From contig NZ_JAJQQP010000001.1 of NCBI RefSeq assembly GCF_028994805.1, positions 248,001 through 312,000 on the forward strand: a DNA stretch of 64,000 nt, read 5' to 3'. This document shows, one piece after another, positions 23,461 to 31,623 of the stretch (position 1 is its first letter; the number at the start of each line of letters is the position of its first letter). Both the position numbers and the translations under genes were made by a program. The notes beneath the pieces were generated by a model. That model was given only the letters and a program-made list of their open reading frames with translations, was not told where the DNA came from and made no database searches. The DNA comes from Promicromonospora iranensis. Its GTDB lineage: Bacteria > Actinomycetota > Actinomycetes > Actinomycetales > Cellulomonadaceae.

Positions 23461-24606
23461 TCAGCCGGCGAGCAGGTCGATCCCGAGTGCCAGCAGCACC
23501 GGCACGAGCCCCACCAGCACGAACGCGGGCAGGTAGCAGGTACCCAGCGGGAGCACGAGCCGCACCCCGAGCCGGGCGGCCGCGGTCCGTGCCGTGGCTC
23601 TGCGCTCGTGTCGCACCTCCTCTCCGGCGGCTCCGAGCGCCTCGCCCGGCGCGGCACCGTCCAGCCAGGCACCGCGCAGGGCCCGGACCATCGGGGCGAG
23701 CTCTCCGCGAACGCCGGTCCAGGCGCGCTCCCAGTCCGCCCCGAGGACGAGTGCGTGGGCGGCCCTGGTCAGCTCCAGCCCGTCGGAGCCCCCGACCGCC
23801 ACGCCGGTGGCCTCGAGCGCTCGTGGCACCCCGGCCCCGGACCGCAGAGCCGCGGCCACGAGCGCCAGCACCACCTGGACGTCCACGCCCGCCTGATCGG
23901 CACCGCGGGCAGCGGCCACCAGCCGGTCCGACCAGATCCGGCCGCCCACGAGCAACACGAGCCCCATGCCGACAGCCAGGCTGCCGATACCCCCGTCGGT
24001 GGCTGTGCCCACCGGGTCGGCACCGAGCGCCCACCCGAGAAGCCCGCCGACGATCGGCAGCCACATGAGCAGCCGCCCTGTCGTCCGGGGCCCGGCGAGC
24101 GCCGCGTCCCGCTCGGCTCTCGCCTCGGCCTCCGCGACGAGCGTCGCCGCGACCTGTTCCAGCACCCGCCCGAGCGGCGCGCCGACGTCGAGCGCGAGCC
24201 GGGTCGCCGCGGCTACCGCCTCCGCGTGCCGTACACCGAGCACCCGGGAGAGCTCGTCGACGTCAGGCACCCCCGTGAGGTCCACGCCCACGTCCGCCGC
24301 GCGGGACCACGCGACCCCGGGCGGCGACCCCGCCCTGAGCAGCGCGACCACCTGCATCACGACCACCCGCACGTCACCACCAGGGCCTCGTGCGACGCGG
24401 AGCGTGCGCCGTCGCCGGGCCGCGGACGTCACGTCGACCACCGGCGCGACGCCGGTGAGAGCACCGGTCAGGGCGCCCGGTTCCGGGCCGGACGCCCGCC
24501 CAGGAGGAACGAGCACCTCCCGTAGCCGGCGGCCGCCGCGTGCCAGCATCAGCCAGGCACCGATCGCCACGAGCAGTCCCACACCCCACGACTCCGCGAA
24601 CCTCAC
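23461..24606 (-). CDS. Fused TadB-TadC type inner-membrane platform protein
   Basis: A 381-residue protein containing two type II secretion F-like halves in one chain. The first (about 80-200) has DVRVVVMQVVALLRAGSPPG and ends in a membrane hairpin; the second (about 240-381) has DVQVVLALVAAALRSGAGVP and ends in VLPLGTCYLPAFVLVGLVPVLLA. In M. tuberculosis the equivalent proteins are separate (Rv3658c and Rv3657c). It forms the membrane platform that the TadA ATPase drives. The GTG at 24606 overlaps the tadA stop. The sum of lengths is smaller than the two separate proteins together. The fusion is not a frameshift artefact: the frame is open across both halves. Confidence 0.8.
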   Translation of the reverse strand: MRFAESWGVGLLVAIGAWLMLARGGRRLREVLVPPGRASGPEPGALTGALTGVAPVVDVTSAARRRRTLRVARGPGGDVRVVVMQVVALLRAGSPPGVAWSRAADVGVDLTGVPDVDELSRVLGVRHAEAVAAATRLALDVGAPLGRVLEQVAATLVAEAEARAERDAALAGPRTTGRLLMWLPIVGGLLGWALGADPVGTATDGGIGSLAVGMGLVLLVGGRIWSDRLVAAARGADQAGVDVQVVLALVAAALRSGAGVPRALEATGVAVGGSDGLELTRAAHALVLGADWERAWTGVRGELAPMVRALRGAWLDGAAPGEALGAAGEEVRHERRATARTAAARLGVRLVLPLGTCYLPAFVLVGLVPVLLALGIDLLAG

Positions 24607-25763
24607 CACGGCCCGTACCTGCCCGTCAGGTCCGCCCAGGCGCCCGGCTCGACCGCACAACCGCCGCTGCCGTCCCACCGTGCGGCCGGCCGGACCTCCA
24701 GCTCCCCGCTCGGGCCGCGCCCCACGAGCCCGATCTCCGCCAGGTAGCGGGCACCGTGCGATCGCCGGAGGTGCAGCACCACGTCCAGGGCGCCGGCTGC
24801 CTGTGCGGCTACGGCCTCACGAGTCATGCCGGCCAGGCTCGCGAGCGCCTCCAGCCGAGCCGGGACCACGGCCACGGCGTTGGCGTGCAGGGTCGCGAAC
24901 CCGCCGTCGTGCCCCGTGTTCATGGCCATGAGGACCTCCCGCACCTCGGCACCTCGGCACTCGCCGAGCACTATCCGGTCGGGGCGCATACGCAGCGCGT
25001 TCCGCACGAGGTCCGCGAGGCCCACCGAGCCCGCGCCCTCGACGTTGGCGCGACGGGCGGCGAGGTGCACCACGTGCGGGTGCGTGGGTCGCAGCTCGCG
25101 GGCCTCCTCGACGGTCACGACGCGCTCGTCGTCGGGCACCAGGGAGAGCAGTGCCGCGAGCAGGGTGGTCTTTCCTGTGCCGGTACCGCCACTGACGAGC
25201 ACGTTCGCTCGCCGCAGCACGAGGGAGCGCAGCAGGCCTGCCCACTGCCTCGGCAGGGCGCCGCCCGCCACCAGCTCGTCGAGCGTGAACGCCCGGGTGC
25301 GGAGCACCCGCAGCGAGATCACCGCGCCGGTCTCGGCCAGTGGTTCCAGCACCGCGTGCAGGCGGGTGCCGTCAGGCAGGCGGGCGTCCACGGTCGGGCA
25401 GGCGTCGTCGAGCCGCTGGCCGCCGAGCGCGGCGAGCCGGACGGCCAGCGCTCGCACTCCGGTGGCCGAGCCGAGATGCACCGGTACCCGCTCGAGCCCT
25501 CCGCCGCGGTCGACCCAGACGTCGTCGGGGCCGTTGACCAGCACGTCGGTGACGTCAGGTGCGTCGAGGAGCGACTGCAGCGGTCCGGCACCCGTGAGCT
25601 CTGCGCGGGCGGCACGCTCCAGGTCCCGGAGCGCGTCCGACCCGAGCACCCGCCCGGAGTCCCGCACCGCCTCGCGGACGGCCTCGCCCGCGCCGGTGCG
25701 GCCCGCCGCGAGGCGCGCGCGGACGTCGTCGAGCAGGGAGGTCTCGCCGGCGGGGGCGCTCAC
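24603..25763 (-). CDS. tadA: TadA/CpaF-type secretion ATPase
   Basis: The 386-residue cytoplasmic hexameric ATPase that powers pilus assembly. Walker A is VSGGTGTGKTT near residue 190, followed by the Asp box VVTVEEARELRPTHPH, Walker B in RIVLGECRGAEV, and the His box TGHDGGFATLHAN. These are the PilT/VirB11-like markers of the 'helicase/secretion neighbourhood ATPase' group. The GTG start overlaps the CpaE-like stop by four bases, and its own stop overlaps the TadBC start. Order CpaE-TadA-TadBC-pilin-TadE is that of the actinobacterial Tad cluster. Confidence 0.93.
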   Translation of the reverse strand: MSAPAGETSLLDDVRARLAAGRTGAGEAVREAVRDSGRVLGSDALRDLERAARAELTGAGPLQSLLDAPDVTDVLVNGPDDVWVDRGGGLERVPVHLGSATGVRALAVRLAALGGQRLDDACPTVDARLPDGTRLHAVLEPLAETGAVISLRVLRTRAFTLDELVAGGALPRQWAGLLRSLVLRRANVLVSGGTGTGKTTLLAALLSLVPDDERVVTVEEARELRPTHPHVVHLAARRANVEGAGSVGLADLVRNALRMRPDRIVLGECRGAEVREVLMAMNTGHDGGFATLHANAVAVVPARLEALASLAGMTREAVAAQAAGALDVVLHLRRSHGARYLAEIGLVGRGPSGELEVRPAARWDGSGGCAVEPGAWADLTGRYGPW

Positions 25764-26548
25764 AGGGCGGCCGCCGCGTCGGCAGCGAACCGGCCGAGCG
25801 TGGTCCGGTGCGACATCGCCGGCCCGTCACCCCGCTCGATCGCCCGGGCGAGTCCCGCGTCGCGACCCATCACCGCGACGACCGGCAGCCCGAGCGCTGC
25901 GGAGACGTCGTCCTCGTCGACAGCGCCCGGTGCCGGGCCACGCACCACCACCCGCACGTCCGGCACACCGGCGCTCCGCAGGGCGTCGCGCACACGTTGG
26001 GCGCCCACGGTCGCCGGCAGCGTCAGCGGCACCACGACCAGCACCGTGTCGCACCCCGCGAGCAGCGTGCGCACCGCCAGCCCGTCGCTGCCCGGTGCCT
26101 CGGCCGCGACGCCCCCGCCCCGGCGGGTGGCGGCCCCCCACGCACCGGGGCGTGGCAGGTCGAGCACCAGGGTCTCGCCGGCCCGCACCAGTCCGCGGCA
26201 GACGCCGAGCACCACGTCGTCGTCCGACGGCGCTCCGGACGCCGTACCGCTCAGCACCGGCACCGTGCCCCAGCGCGGCAGTGCCGCCACCACTCCGGCG
26301 CCGTCGACCTCTCCACGCGCCTCGACGAGGTCCGGCCAGCGCGCCCCGCGCCCGCCGTCGGCCCCGAGAAGCAGGTCGGTACCCGGTGCGTGCGCGTCGA
26401 GATCGACGAGCGTGGCGCGCTCGCCGCTCCGGCGCAGGCCGTGCGCCACGCATGCGGCGACCACCGACGCACCCGCTCCCCCGCACGCGCCGACCACGCC
26501 GATCACCCGCCCCGGCTCCGGCACCATGCCGCCCGCTGTGCTGACCAT
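25760..26548 (-). CDS. CpaE-like (TadZ) P-loop protein of the Tad operon
   Basis: The first gene of the Tad operon, a 262-residue MinD/ParA-like ATPase that probably places the pilus machine at a cell position. GACGGAGASVVAACVA is the deviant Walker A without the usual signature lysine pair (GGAGAS in place of GGVGKT), VDLDAHAPGTDLLLG follows, and DLPRPG is a Walker B-like strand. The start at 26548 has a GAGGAGG site five bases upstream; the earlier ATG at 26581 lacks one. With this start no N-terminal receiver-like domain is left, so it is shorter than many relatives. ATP binding may be weak given the missing lysine. Confidence 0.85.
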   Translation of the reverse strand: MVSTAGGMVPEPGRVIGVVGACGGAGASVVAACVAHGLRRSGERATLVDLDAHAPGTDLLLGADGGRGARWPDLVEARGEVDGAGVVAALPRWGTVPVLSGTASGAPSDDDVVLGVCRGLVRAGETLVLDLPRPGAWGAATRRGGGVAAEAPGSDGLAVRTLLAGCDTVLVVVPLTLPATVGAQRVRDALRSAGVPDVRVVVRGPAPGAVDEDDVSAALGLPVVAVMGRDAGLARAIERGDGPAMSHRTTLGRFAADAAAAL

Positions 26549-26824
26549 CGCCGCCTCCTCGTCCGGGCCGTCCCGGACCATCGCCGGGCCTGCGACCCGG
26601 TCCTCGCCCCGGCTGGCTGCCCGGGCTCCGCAATCAGGTTGGGCGTTCGTCGCGGGGCGGAGGCGCCCTGGCCCGCCTGGTTGTGCACAGGCTGGGGAAA
26701 GTCGTGGTTGTGGTCGGGCTCGCTCCCCCGTGCCACGGTGACCAAGGGCTGCGGGTCGAACCGACGGGTTTCATCCGGACGGCGGCACACCACGCTGTTG
26801 GCCCGCGCCGACGGACCGCCCCGC

Positions 26825-26830
26825 TAGGCT
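26825..26830 (+). promoter_or_regulatory. Leaderless -10 box of the HAD gene
   Basis: TAGGCT six bases before the GTG at 26837, with no Shine-Dalgarno between. It fixes the start of the HAD-IB gene. Confidence 0.55.
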
Positions 26831-26836
26831 CTTCGC

Positions 26837-27667
26837 GTGACCGAGCAGGCTCCCCAGATCGCCCCTCGAACGATGCCGCGCGCGCCGCGTACCGCCGCGT
26901 TCTTCGACCTCGACAAGACGATCATCGCCACGAGCTCGTCGGCGGCTTTCTCCAAGCCGTTTCTCGCGGGCGGGCTGCTCTCGCACGCCGACGTGCTGCG
27001 CAGTGCCTACGCCCACTTCGTCTTCATGATCGGCAACGCCGACGCCGACCAGACCGAGCGGATGCGCGCGCACCTGTCGTCGCTCGTGACCGGCTGGGAC
27101 GTGGCGAAGGTCCGGCAGATCGTCACCGAGACGGTGCACGAGTTCATCGACCCGTACGTCTATGCGGAAGCGGTGCAGCTCATCGCCGACCACCACGCGG
27201 CGGGACGGGACGTGGTCGTGGTGTCGGCGTCGGCGGCCGTGCTGGTCGAGCCCATCGCCGCCGCGCTCGGCGCGGACCACGTGCTGTCCACGCAGATGAG
27301 CGTCGCGGACGGGCGCTTCACCGGCGAGATCGACTTCTACAACTACGGCGACAACAAGGCGGTGGGTGTGCGTCGGCTCGCCGCGCGCGAGGAGTACGAC
27401 CTCGCGGGGAGCTTCGCCTACTCCGACTCCATCACCGACGCCCCGATGCTCGCCGCCGTCGGCCACGCCTACGTGGTCAACCCGGACCGGGTCCTGCGTC
27501 GGCGCGCCGCCGAGTCCGGCTGGGGCGTCCTCGCGTTCACCCGTCCGATCGCGCTGCGCCCGCGCATCGAACCCGTCCCGGTCATCGCCGTGGTCGGCAC
27601 GGCGGCGGTAGGGGTCGCGGTCTGGCTGATCTGGCGCGCTGCCCGACGCCGGTCCCGGCGCGCCTGA
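26837..27667 (+). CDS. HAD-IB family hydrolase (SerB-like)
   Basis: A 276-residue phosphatase of the HAD subfamily IB (phosphoserine-phosphatase-like), corresponding in position to Rv3661. Motif 1 is AAFFDLDKTI (nucleophile Asp), motif 2 is VVVVSASAAV, and motif 3 is the YSDSITDAPML acid pair. A C-terminal membrane helix (VIAVVGTAAVGVAVWLIW) followed by a basic end anchors it in the membrane, facing the cytoplasm. The substrate is unknown. It is transcribed divergently from the Tad operon and is part of the conserved neighbourhood. Confidence 0.9.
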   Translation: MTEQAPQIAPRTMPRAPRTAAFFDLDKTIIATSSSAAFSKPFLAGGLLSHADVLRSAYAHFVFMIGNADADQTERMRAHLSSLVTGWDVAKVRQIVTETVHEFIDPYVYAEAVQLIADHHAAGRDVVVVSASAAVLVEPIAAALGADHVLSTQMSVADGRFTGEIDFYNYGDNKAVGVRRLAAREEYDLAGSFAYSDSITDAPMLAAVGHAYVVNPDRVLRRRAAESGWGVLAFTRPIALRPRIEPVPVIAVVGTAAVGVAVWLIWRAARRRSRRA

Positions 27668-28179
27668 GCACGCGAGGCCACCCAGCAAGGTCGTCCGATC
27701 TACCGCAACAGGTCAAGCCAAGGCAAGGCCGAAGATTTTCGCAGTCAATTGCCGACATGACAGGAATTGGCAATTGTGAAGATGAGTCCGCTCCGGTTGC
27801 TTTTGTTAGCAGAAGGCAGTGTGATTGTGTTCACAGCAAGCATTCAGGGCGGAAGGGACCGTGCCCTGGGGACCGAAAGGGTGTTGACCCGATCGGTCGG
27901 CAAGCGAAGTGCACGGTCACCCCGTCCAGCTGGTGAGAGCGGCACCCGGCTTGAGGATGCTCCCGGGCGCCGTGCTCGTAGACCGAGATCTCGCCACCGC
28001 AGTGGCCGGGCCCTCGCACTTCCGGATCGCGAACGGAAAATGCGAGGAGCCCGGCCGCACGGCGAATCGTTTCGCGGAATGCCGATCGGCTGGAAAAGAA
28101 TCACCGCGCTCGCCATTCCTCCCGGCGTTGATACGCCGCAGGCACAGGAATCGCGCTCATCACTTGGCTCTCCGGCAGG
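27668..28179. other. 512-bp intergenic region, AT-richer, no supported gene
   Basis: The left half is clearly less GC-rich than its surroundings. It holds an inverted repeat CAATTGCC (27746-27753) and GGCAATTG (27769-27776), a perfect CRP-type site at 27820-27835, and a few short open frames (one of 62 codons on the minus strand, 27831-28019, with a Cys/His-containing start GPGHCGGEISVYEHGA). None has a convincing ribosome site or a recognised family. It may be a decayed gene or a regulatory RNA region. Confidence 0.5.
27820..27835. promoter_or_regulatory. CRP/GlxR-type site without an assigned target
   Basis: TGTGA-N6-TCACA, an exact match to the CRP family consensus. It lies in the AT-richer gap; no gene starts within 200 bases on either side, so its target is unclear. 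Confidence 0.55.
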
Positions 28180-29271
28180 TCACCGCCACTGCGCACGCGC
28201 ATACTGCGGCTGCATTCCCACCCCGGAGTCCACGGGCAGCGTCCCGATCTTCTCGCGCAGCGTGTGCGCCGCGCGCAGCGGCCAGTACGGGTCCCGCAGC
28301 GCCTCACGACCGAGCATGACGGCGTCCGCCGAACCCTCCACGAGGATCTGCTCGGCCTGGGCCGGCTCACTGATCAGTCCCACGGCGCTCACCGGCAGCC
28401 CGGATGCCTCCCGCACCCGGCGCGCGTACGGCACCTGGTAGCCCGGCCCGACGGCGATGGTCGCCGGAGCCACCCCACCCGTCGACACGTCGATCAGGTC
28501 CGCACCGAGCGCTCTCAGCCGACCGGCGACCGCCGCGACGTCGTCGACCCCCAGGCCGTCGTCCCGCCAGTCGGTCGCGGACAGCCGCACCAGCAGCGGC
28601 AGCTCGTCGGGCCACGCGGACCGCACCGCCCCGACCGTCTCCTCGACGAGGCGCGAGCGGCCGTCCGCGGACCCGCCGTACCCGTCCGTGCGGGAGTTCG
28701 CCAGCGGCGACAGGAACTGATGGAGCAGGTACCCGTGCGCCGCGTGCACCTCGACGGTGTCGAACCCCGCTTCCCGTGCGCGGCGCGCGGCCGCGGCGAA
28801 CTGCTCAGGGACGTCGGCGACCTGCGTAGCGGTCATCTCCGCCGGCGCGTCGTACCCCGGGAAGGGTTCTGGCGACGGGCCCAGGGTCGGCCACCCGCCG
28901 TCGGCCACCGGGACGGTGCCCTGCACCGGGGACCACGGGCGGAAGGTCGACGCCTTGCGCCCCGCGTGCGCGAGCTGGATACCGATGCGCGCCCCACGCT
29001 CGTGCACGAAGTCGACCACGCGCTTCCAGGCCGCCGCCTGCTCGTCGTTCCAGATCCCCGTGTCCTGGGGCGAGATCCGCCCCTCCGGAACGACGGCGGT
29101 CGCCTCGGTCAGCACCAGCCCGAACCCGCCCACGGCCCGGGCGCCCAGGTGCACCAGGTGCCAGTCGTCCGGCATCCCGTCCGACGCGGAGTACTCGCAC
29201 ATCGGCGACAGCCAGACCCGGTTGGGGACGGACACCTCACGGAGGGTGATCGGTTCGAAGAGGAGGCTCAC
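28180..29271 (-). CDS. NADH:flavin oxidoreductase, OYE/YqjM type
   Basis: A 363-residue FMN-dependent ene-reductase of the YqjM (thermophilic-like) branch of the Old Yellow Enzyme family. It has SPMCEYSASDGMPDDWHL near the start (Cys active-site tuner), QLAHAGRKAS for FMN contact, VEVHAAHGYLLHQFLSPLAN with the substrate-binding His pair (HAAH), and GLGVDDVA plus SVGLIS (VGLI) in the C-terminal barrel. The GTG at 29271 begins VSLLFEPITLREV, the normal N terminus. It is divergent from acs. Likely role: reduction of activated C=C bonds, perhaps under oxidative stress; the physiological substrate is unknown. Confidence 0.93.
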   Translation of the reverse strand: MSLLFEPITLREVSVPNRVWLSPMCEYSASDGMPDDWHLVHLGARAVGGFGLVLTEATAVVPEGRISPQDTGIWNDEQAAAWKRVVDFVHERGARIGIQLAHAGRKASTFRPWSPVQGTVPVADGGWPTLGPSPEPFPGYDAPAEMTATQVADVPEQFAAAARRAREAGFDTVEVHAAHGYLLHQFLSPLANSRTDGYGGSADGRSRLVEETVGAVRSAWPDELPLLVRLSATDWRDDGLGVDDVAAVAGRLRALGADLIDVSTGGVAPATIAVGPGYQVPYARRVREASGLPVSAVGLISEPAQAEQILVEGSADAVMLGREALRDPYWPLRAAHTLREKIGTLPVDSGVGMQPQYARAQWR

Positions 29272-29364
29272 GCCCGGGCCAACGTGGCCGACGGCCGGGC
29301 CATTCCGAGGCGGGACGCCCTGCCTCCGGGCCGACGGGCCGTGTCTCAGGGAGTGACCACGGAT

Positions 29365-29395
29365 TGTGAGGACTGTCACCATCCGGGACTACACT
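29365..29395 (+). promoter_or_regulatory. acs promoter with CRP-like site
   Basis: TGTGA-N6-TCACC (29365-29380) is one base from the CRP/GlxR consensus. A -10 box TACACT follows at 29390-29395. The gene begins 78 bases downstream, so the message has a leader with a good GGAGG site. The CRP-like site overlaps where the -35 would be. Confidence 0.5.
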
Positions 29396-29472
29396 CACCG
29401 GGCAGAGAGAACGCCAAGGCAGCGCCAAGTACCTGCTCGAACGAAACGCGAAGACGCGCACCGGAGGTCACC

Positions 29473-31503
29473 GTGACAGACACCCACCCGACGTCGGACC
29501 CGGCATCCGGCCCCAGCCTCGAGAACCTTCTGCACGAGTCCCGCAGCTTCCCGCCCAGCGAGGAGTTCGCGGCACAGGCGAACGCGAAGGCCGACCTGTA
29601 CGAGAAGGCGTCGGCGGACCGCCTCGAGTTCTGGGCCGAGCAGGCGCGGGAGCTCCTGACCTGGAAGACGCCGTTCACCGAGACCCTCGACTGGAGCGGC
29701 GCACCGGTCGCGCGCTGGTTCGCGGACGGGACGCTGAACGCCGCGTACAACGCCGTGGACCGGCACGTCGAGGCGGGTCACGGCGACCGGGTCGCCATCC
29801 ACTTCGAGGGCGAGCCCGGCGACACGCGCACGGTCACGTACGCCGACCTCCAGCAGGAGGTGTCCCGCGCGGCGAACGCCCTGACCACCCTCGGTGTGCA
29901 GACCGGCGACCGCGTGATCATCTACCTGCCGATGCTCGTGGAGTCCGTCGTGGCCATGCTGGCCTGCGCCCGCGTCGGTGCCGCGCACTCGGTGGTCTTC
30001 GGCGGCTTCTCCGCGGACGCCCTGCGCAGCCGGATCGCCGATGCCGAGGCCACGCTGGTGATCACCGCCGACGGCGGGTACCGCCGTGGCGCGCCCTCGG
30101 CCCTCAAGCCCGCCGTCGACGAGGCGCTCGCGCCCAAGGACGGTGCCGACCCGACGTCCGTGCGGAAGGTGCTCGTCGTCCGGCGTACCGAGCAGGACGT
30201 CGACTGGGTGGAGGGTCGCGACGTGTGGTGGCACGAGGCGCTGGCCGCCGAGTCCGACCAGCACGAGCCGGTCGCCGTCGAGGCCGAGCACCCGCTGTTC
30301 ATCCTGTACACGAGCGGCACCACCGGGAAGCCCAAGGGCATCCTGCACACGACCGGTGGCTACCTCACGCAGACCGCGTACACGCACAAGAACGTGTTCG
30401 ACCTGAAGCCGGAGACCGACGTCTACTGGTGCACGGCCGACATCGGCTGGGTGACGGGCCACTCGTACGTGGTCTACGGGCCGCTGGTGAACGGCGCCAC
30501 GCAGGTGCTGTACGAGGGCACGCCCGACACGCCGCACCGCGGCCGCTGGTGGGAGCTGATCGAGAAGTACAAGGTCTCCATCCTGTACACCGCGCCGACG
30601 GCGATCCGCACCTGCATGAAGTGGGGCGACGACATCCCCGGCGGGTTCGACCTCTCCTCCCTGCGGGTCCTCGGCTCGGTGGGCGAGCCCATCAACCCCG
30701 AGGCGTGGATGTGGTACCGCCGCGTCATCGGCGGCGACCGGACCCCGATCGTCGACACGTGGTGGCAGACCGAGACCGGCGCGATCATGATCAGCCCTCT
30801 CCCGGGCGTCACCGCGGCCAAGCCCGGCTCCGCCCAGGTCCCGCTGCCCGGCATCGTCGCGACCGTCGTCGACGACGAGGCGAAGCCCGTGCCCGACGGC
30901 GGTGGCGGCTACCTCGTGCTCTCCGAGCCGTGGCCGTCCATGCTCCGCGGCATCTGGGGCGACCTGGAACGCTACAAGGACACGTACTGGTCCCGGTTCG
31001 AGAACCTGTACTTCGCCGGTGACGGCGCGAAGAAGGACGAGGACGGCGACATCTGGCTGCTGGGCCGCGTGGACGACGTCATGAACGTGTCCGGCCACCG
31101 GCTGTCGACCACGGAGATCGAGTCGGCCCTCGTGTCGAACCCGATCGTGGCCGAGGCCGCCGTCGTCGGCGCGAACGACGAGACGACCGGCCAGGCCGTC
31201 GTCGCGTTCGTGATCCTGCGCGGCGAGCACGCGAACCGGGCGTCGACGCCGGAGGGCGCCGCCGAGGTGCAGAAGGAGCTGCGCGACCACGTGGGCAAGG
31301 AGATCGGCCCCATCGCGAAGCCCAAGAAGATCCTCGTCGTCGCCGAGCTGCCCAAGACCCGGTCCGGCAAGATCATGCGGCGCCTGCTGCGCGACGTCGC
31401 GGAGGACCGGGCGGTGGGCGATGCCACCACGCTGGCCGACTCCTCGGTGATGGACCTGATCACGGCGGGCCTGCAGGCTCCGGCGGCTGCGTCGGAGGAC
31501 TGA
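29473..31503 (+). CDS. acs: Acetyl-CoA synthetase (acetate-CoA ligase)
   Basis: Activates acetate to acetyl-CoA through acetyl-AMP. The 676-residue protein has the AMP-binding signature YTSGTTGKPKGILHT, the acetate-pocket region CTADIGWVTGHSY, the TWWQTETGAIMI motif typical of Acs, and the C-terminal RSGKIMRRLLRD, whose Lys is the known acetylation site that switches the enzyme off. Length matches family Acs. The GTG start has GGAGG nine bases upstream. An acs gene also lies near this Tad/HAD cluster in M. tuberculosis (Rv3667). Regulation by a CRP-type protein is suggested by the site at 29365. Confidence 0.97.
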   Translation: MTDTHPTSDPASGPSLENLLHESRSFPPSEEFAAQANAKADLYEKASADRLEFWAEQARELLTWKTPFTETLDWSGAPVARWFADGTLNAAYNAVDRHVEAGHGDRVAIHFEGEPGDTRTVTYADLQQEVSRAANALTTLGVQTGDRVIIYLPMLVESVVAMLACARVGAAHSVVFGGFSADALRSRIADAEATLVITADGGYRRGAPSALKPAVDEALAPKDGADPTSVRKVLVVRRTEQDVDWVEGRDVWWHEALAAESDQHEPVAVEAEHPLFILYTSGTTGKPKGILHTTGGYLTQTAYTHKNVFDLKPETDVYWCTADIGWVTGHSYVVYGPLVNGATQVLYEGTPDTPHRGRWWELIEKYKVSILYTAPTAIRTCMKWGDDIPGGFDLSSLRVLGSVGEPINPEAWMWYRRVIGGDRTPIVDTWWQTETGAIMISPLPGVTAAKPGSAQVPLPGIVATVVDDEAKPVPDGGGGYLVLSEPWPSMLRGIWGDLERYKDTYWSRFENLYFAGDGAKKDEDGDIWLLGRVDDVMNVSGHRLSTTEIESALVSNPIVAEAAVVGANDETTGQAVVAFVILRGEHANRASTPEGAAEVQKELRDHVGKEIGPIAKPKKILVVAELPKTRSGKIMRRLLRDVAEDRAVGDATTLADSSVMDLITAGLQAPAAASED

Positions 31504-31513
31504 CCCCCGTCAT

Positions 31514-31603
31514 GCCGAGATAGAACTGTGGCGAGGTAGAACTGTGGCGAAGTAGGACCAGCGCGGAAGCCACAGTTCTACCTCGCCACAGTTCTACCTC
31601 GGC
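31514..31603. repeat. 90-bp palindrome with tandem-repeat arms (family B, copy 1)
   Basis: Two 35-bp arms with a single mismatch around a 20-base loop. Each arm consists of two copies of the unit GAGGTAGAACTGTGGC (16 bp), so it is both a palindrome and a tandem repeat. The arm base is GCCGAGGTAG, shared with 59723-59765. It lies between acs and mshD, 10 bases past the acs stop, and probably ends acs transcription. There is no T-run. Confidence 0.75.
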
Positions 31604-31623
31604 GCATGCAGGAGGATGGGCCT

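Noticed and set aside
27831-28019. A 62-codon minus-strand frame with Cys/His residues
   Set aside because: No ribosome site, no recognised family and no clear coding bias; kept only as a remark in the gap entry.
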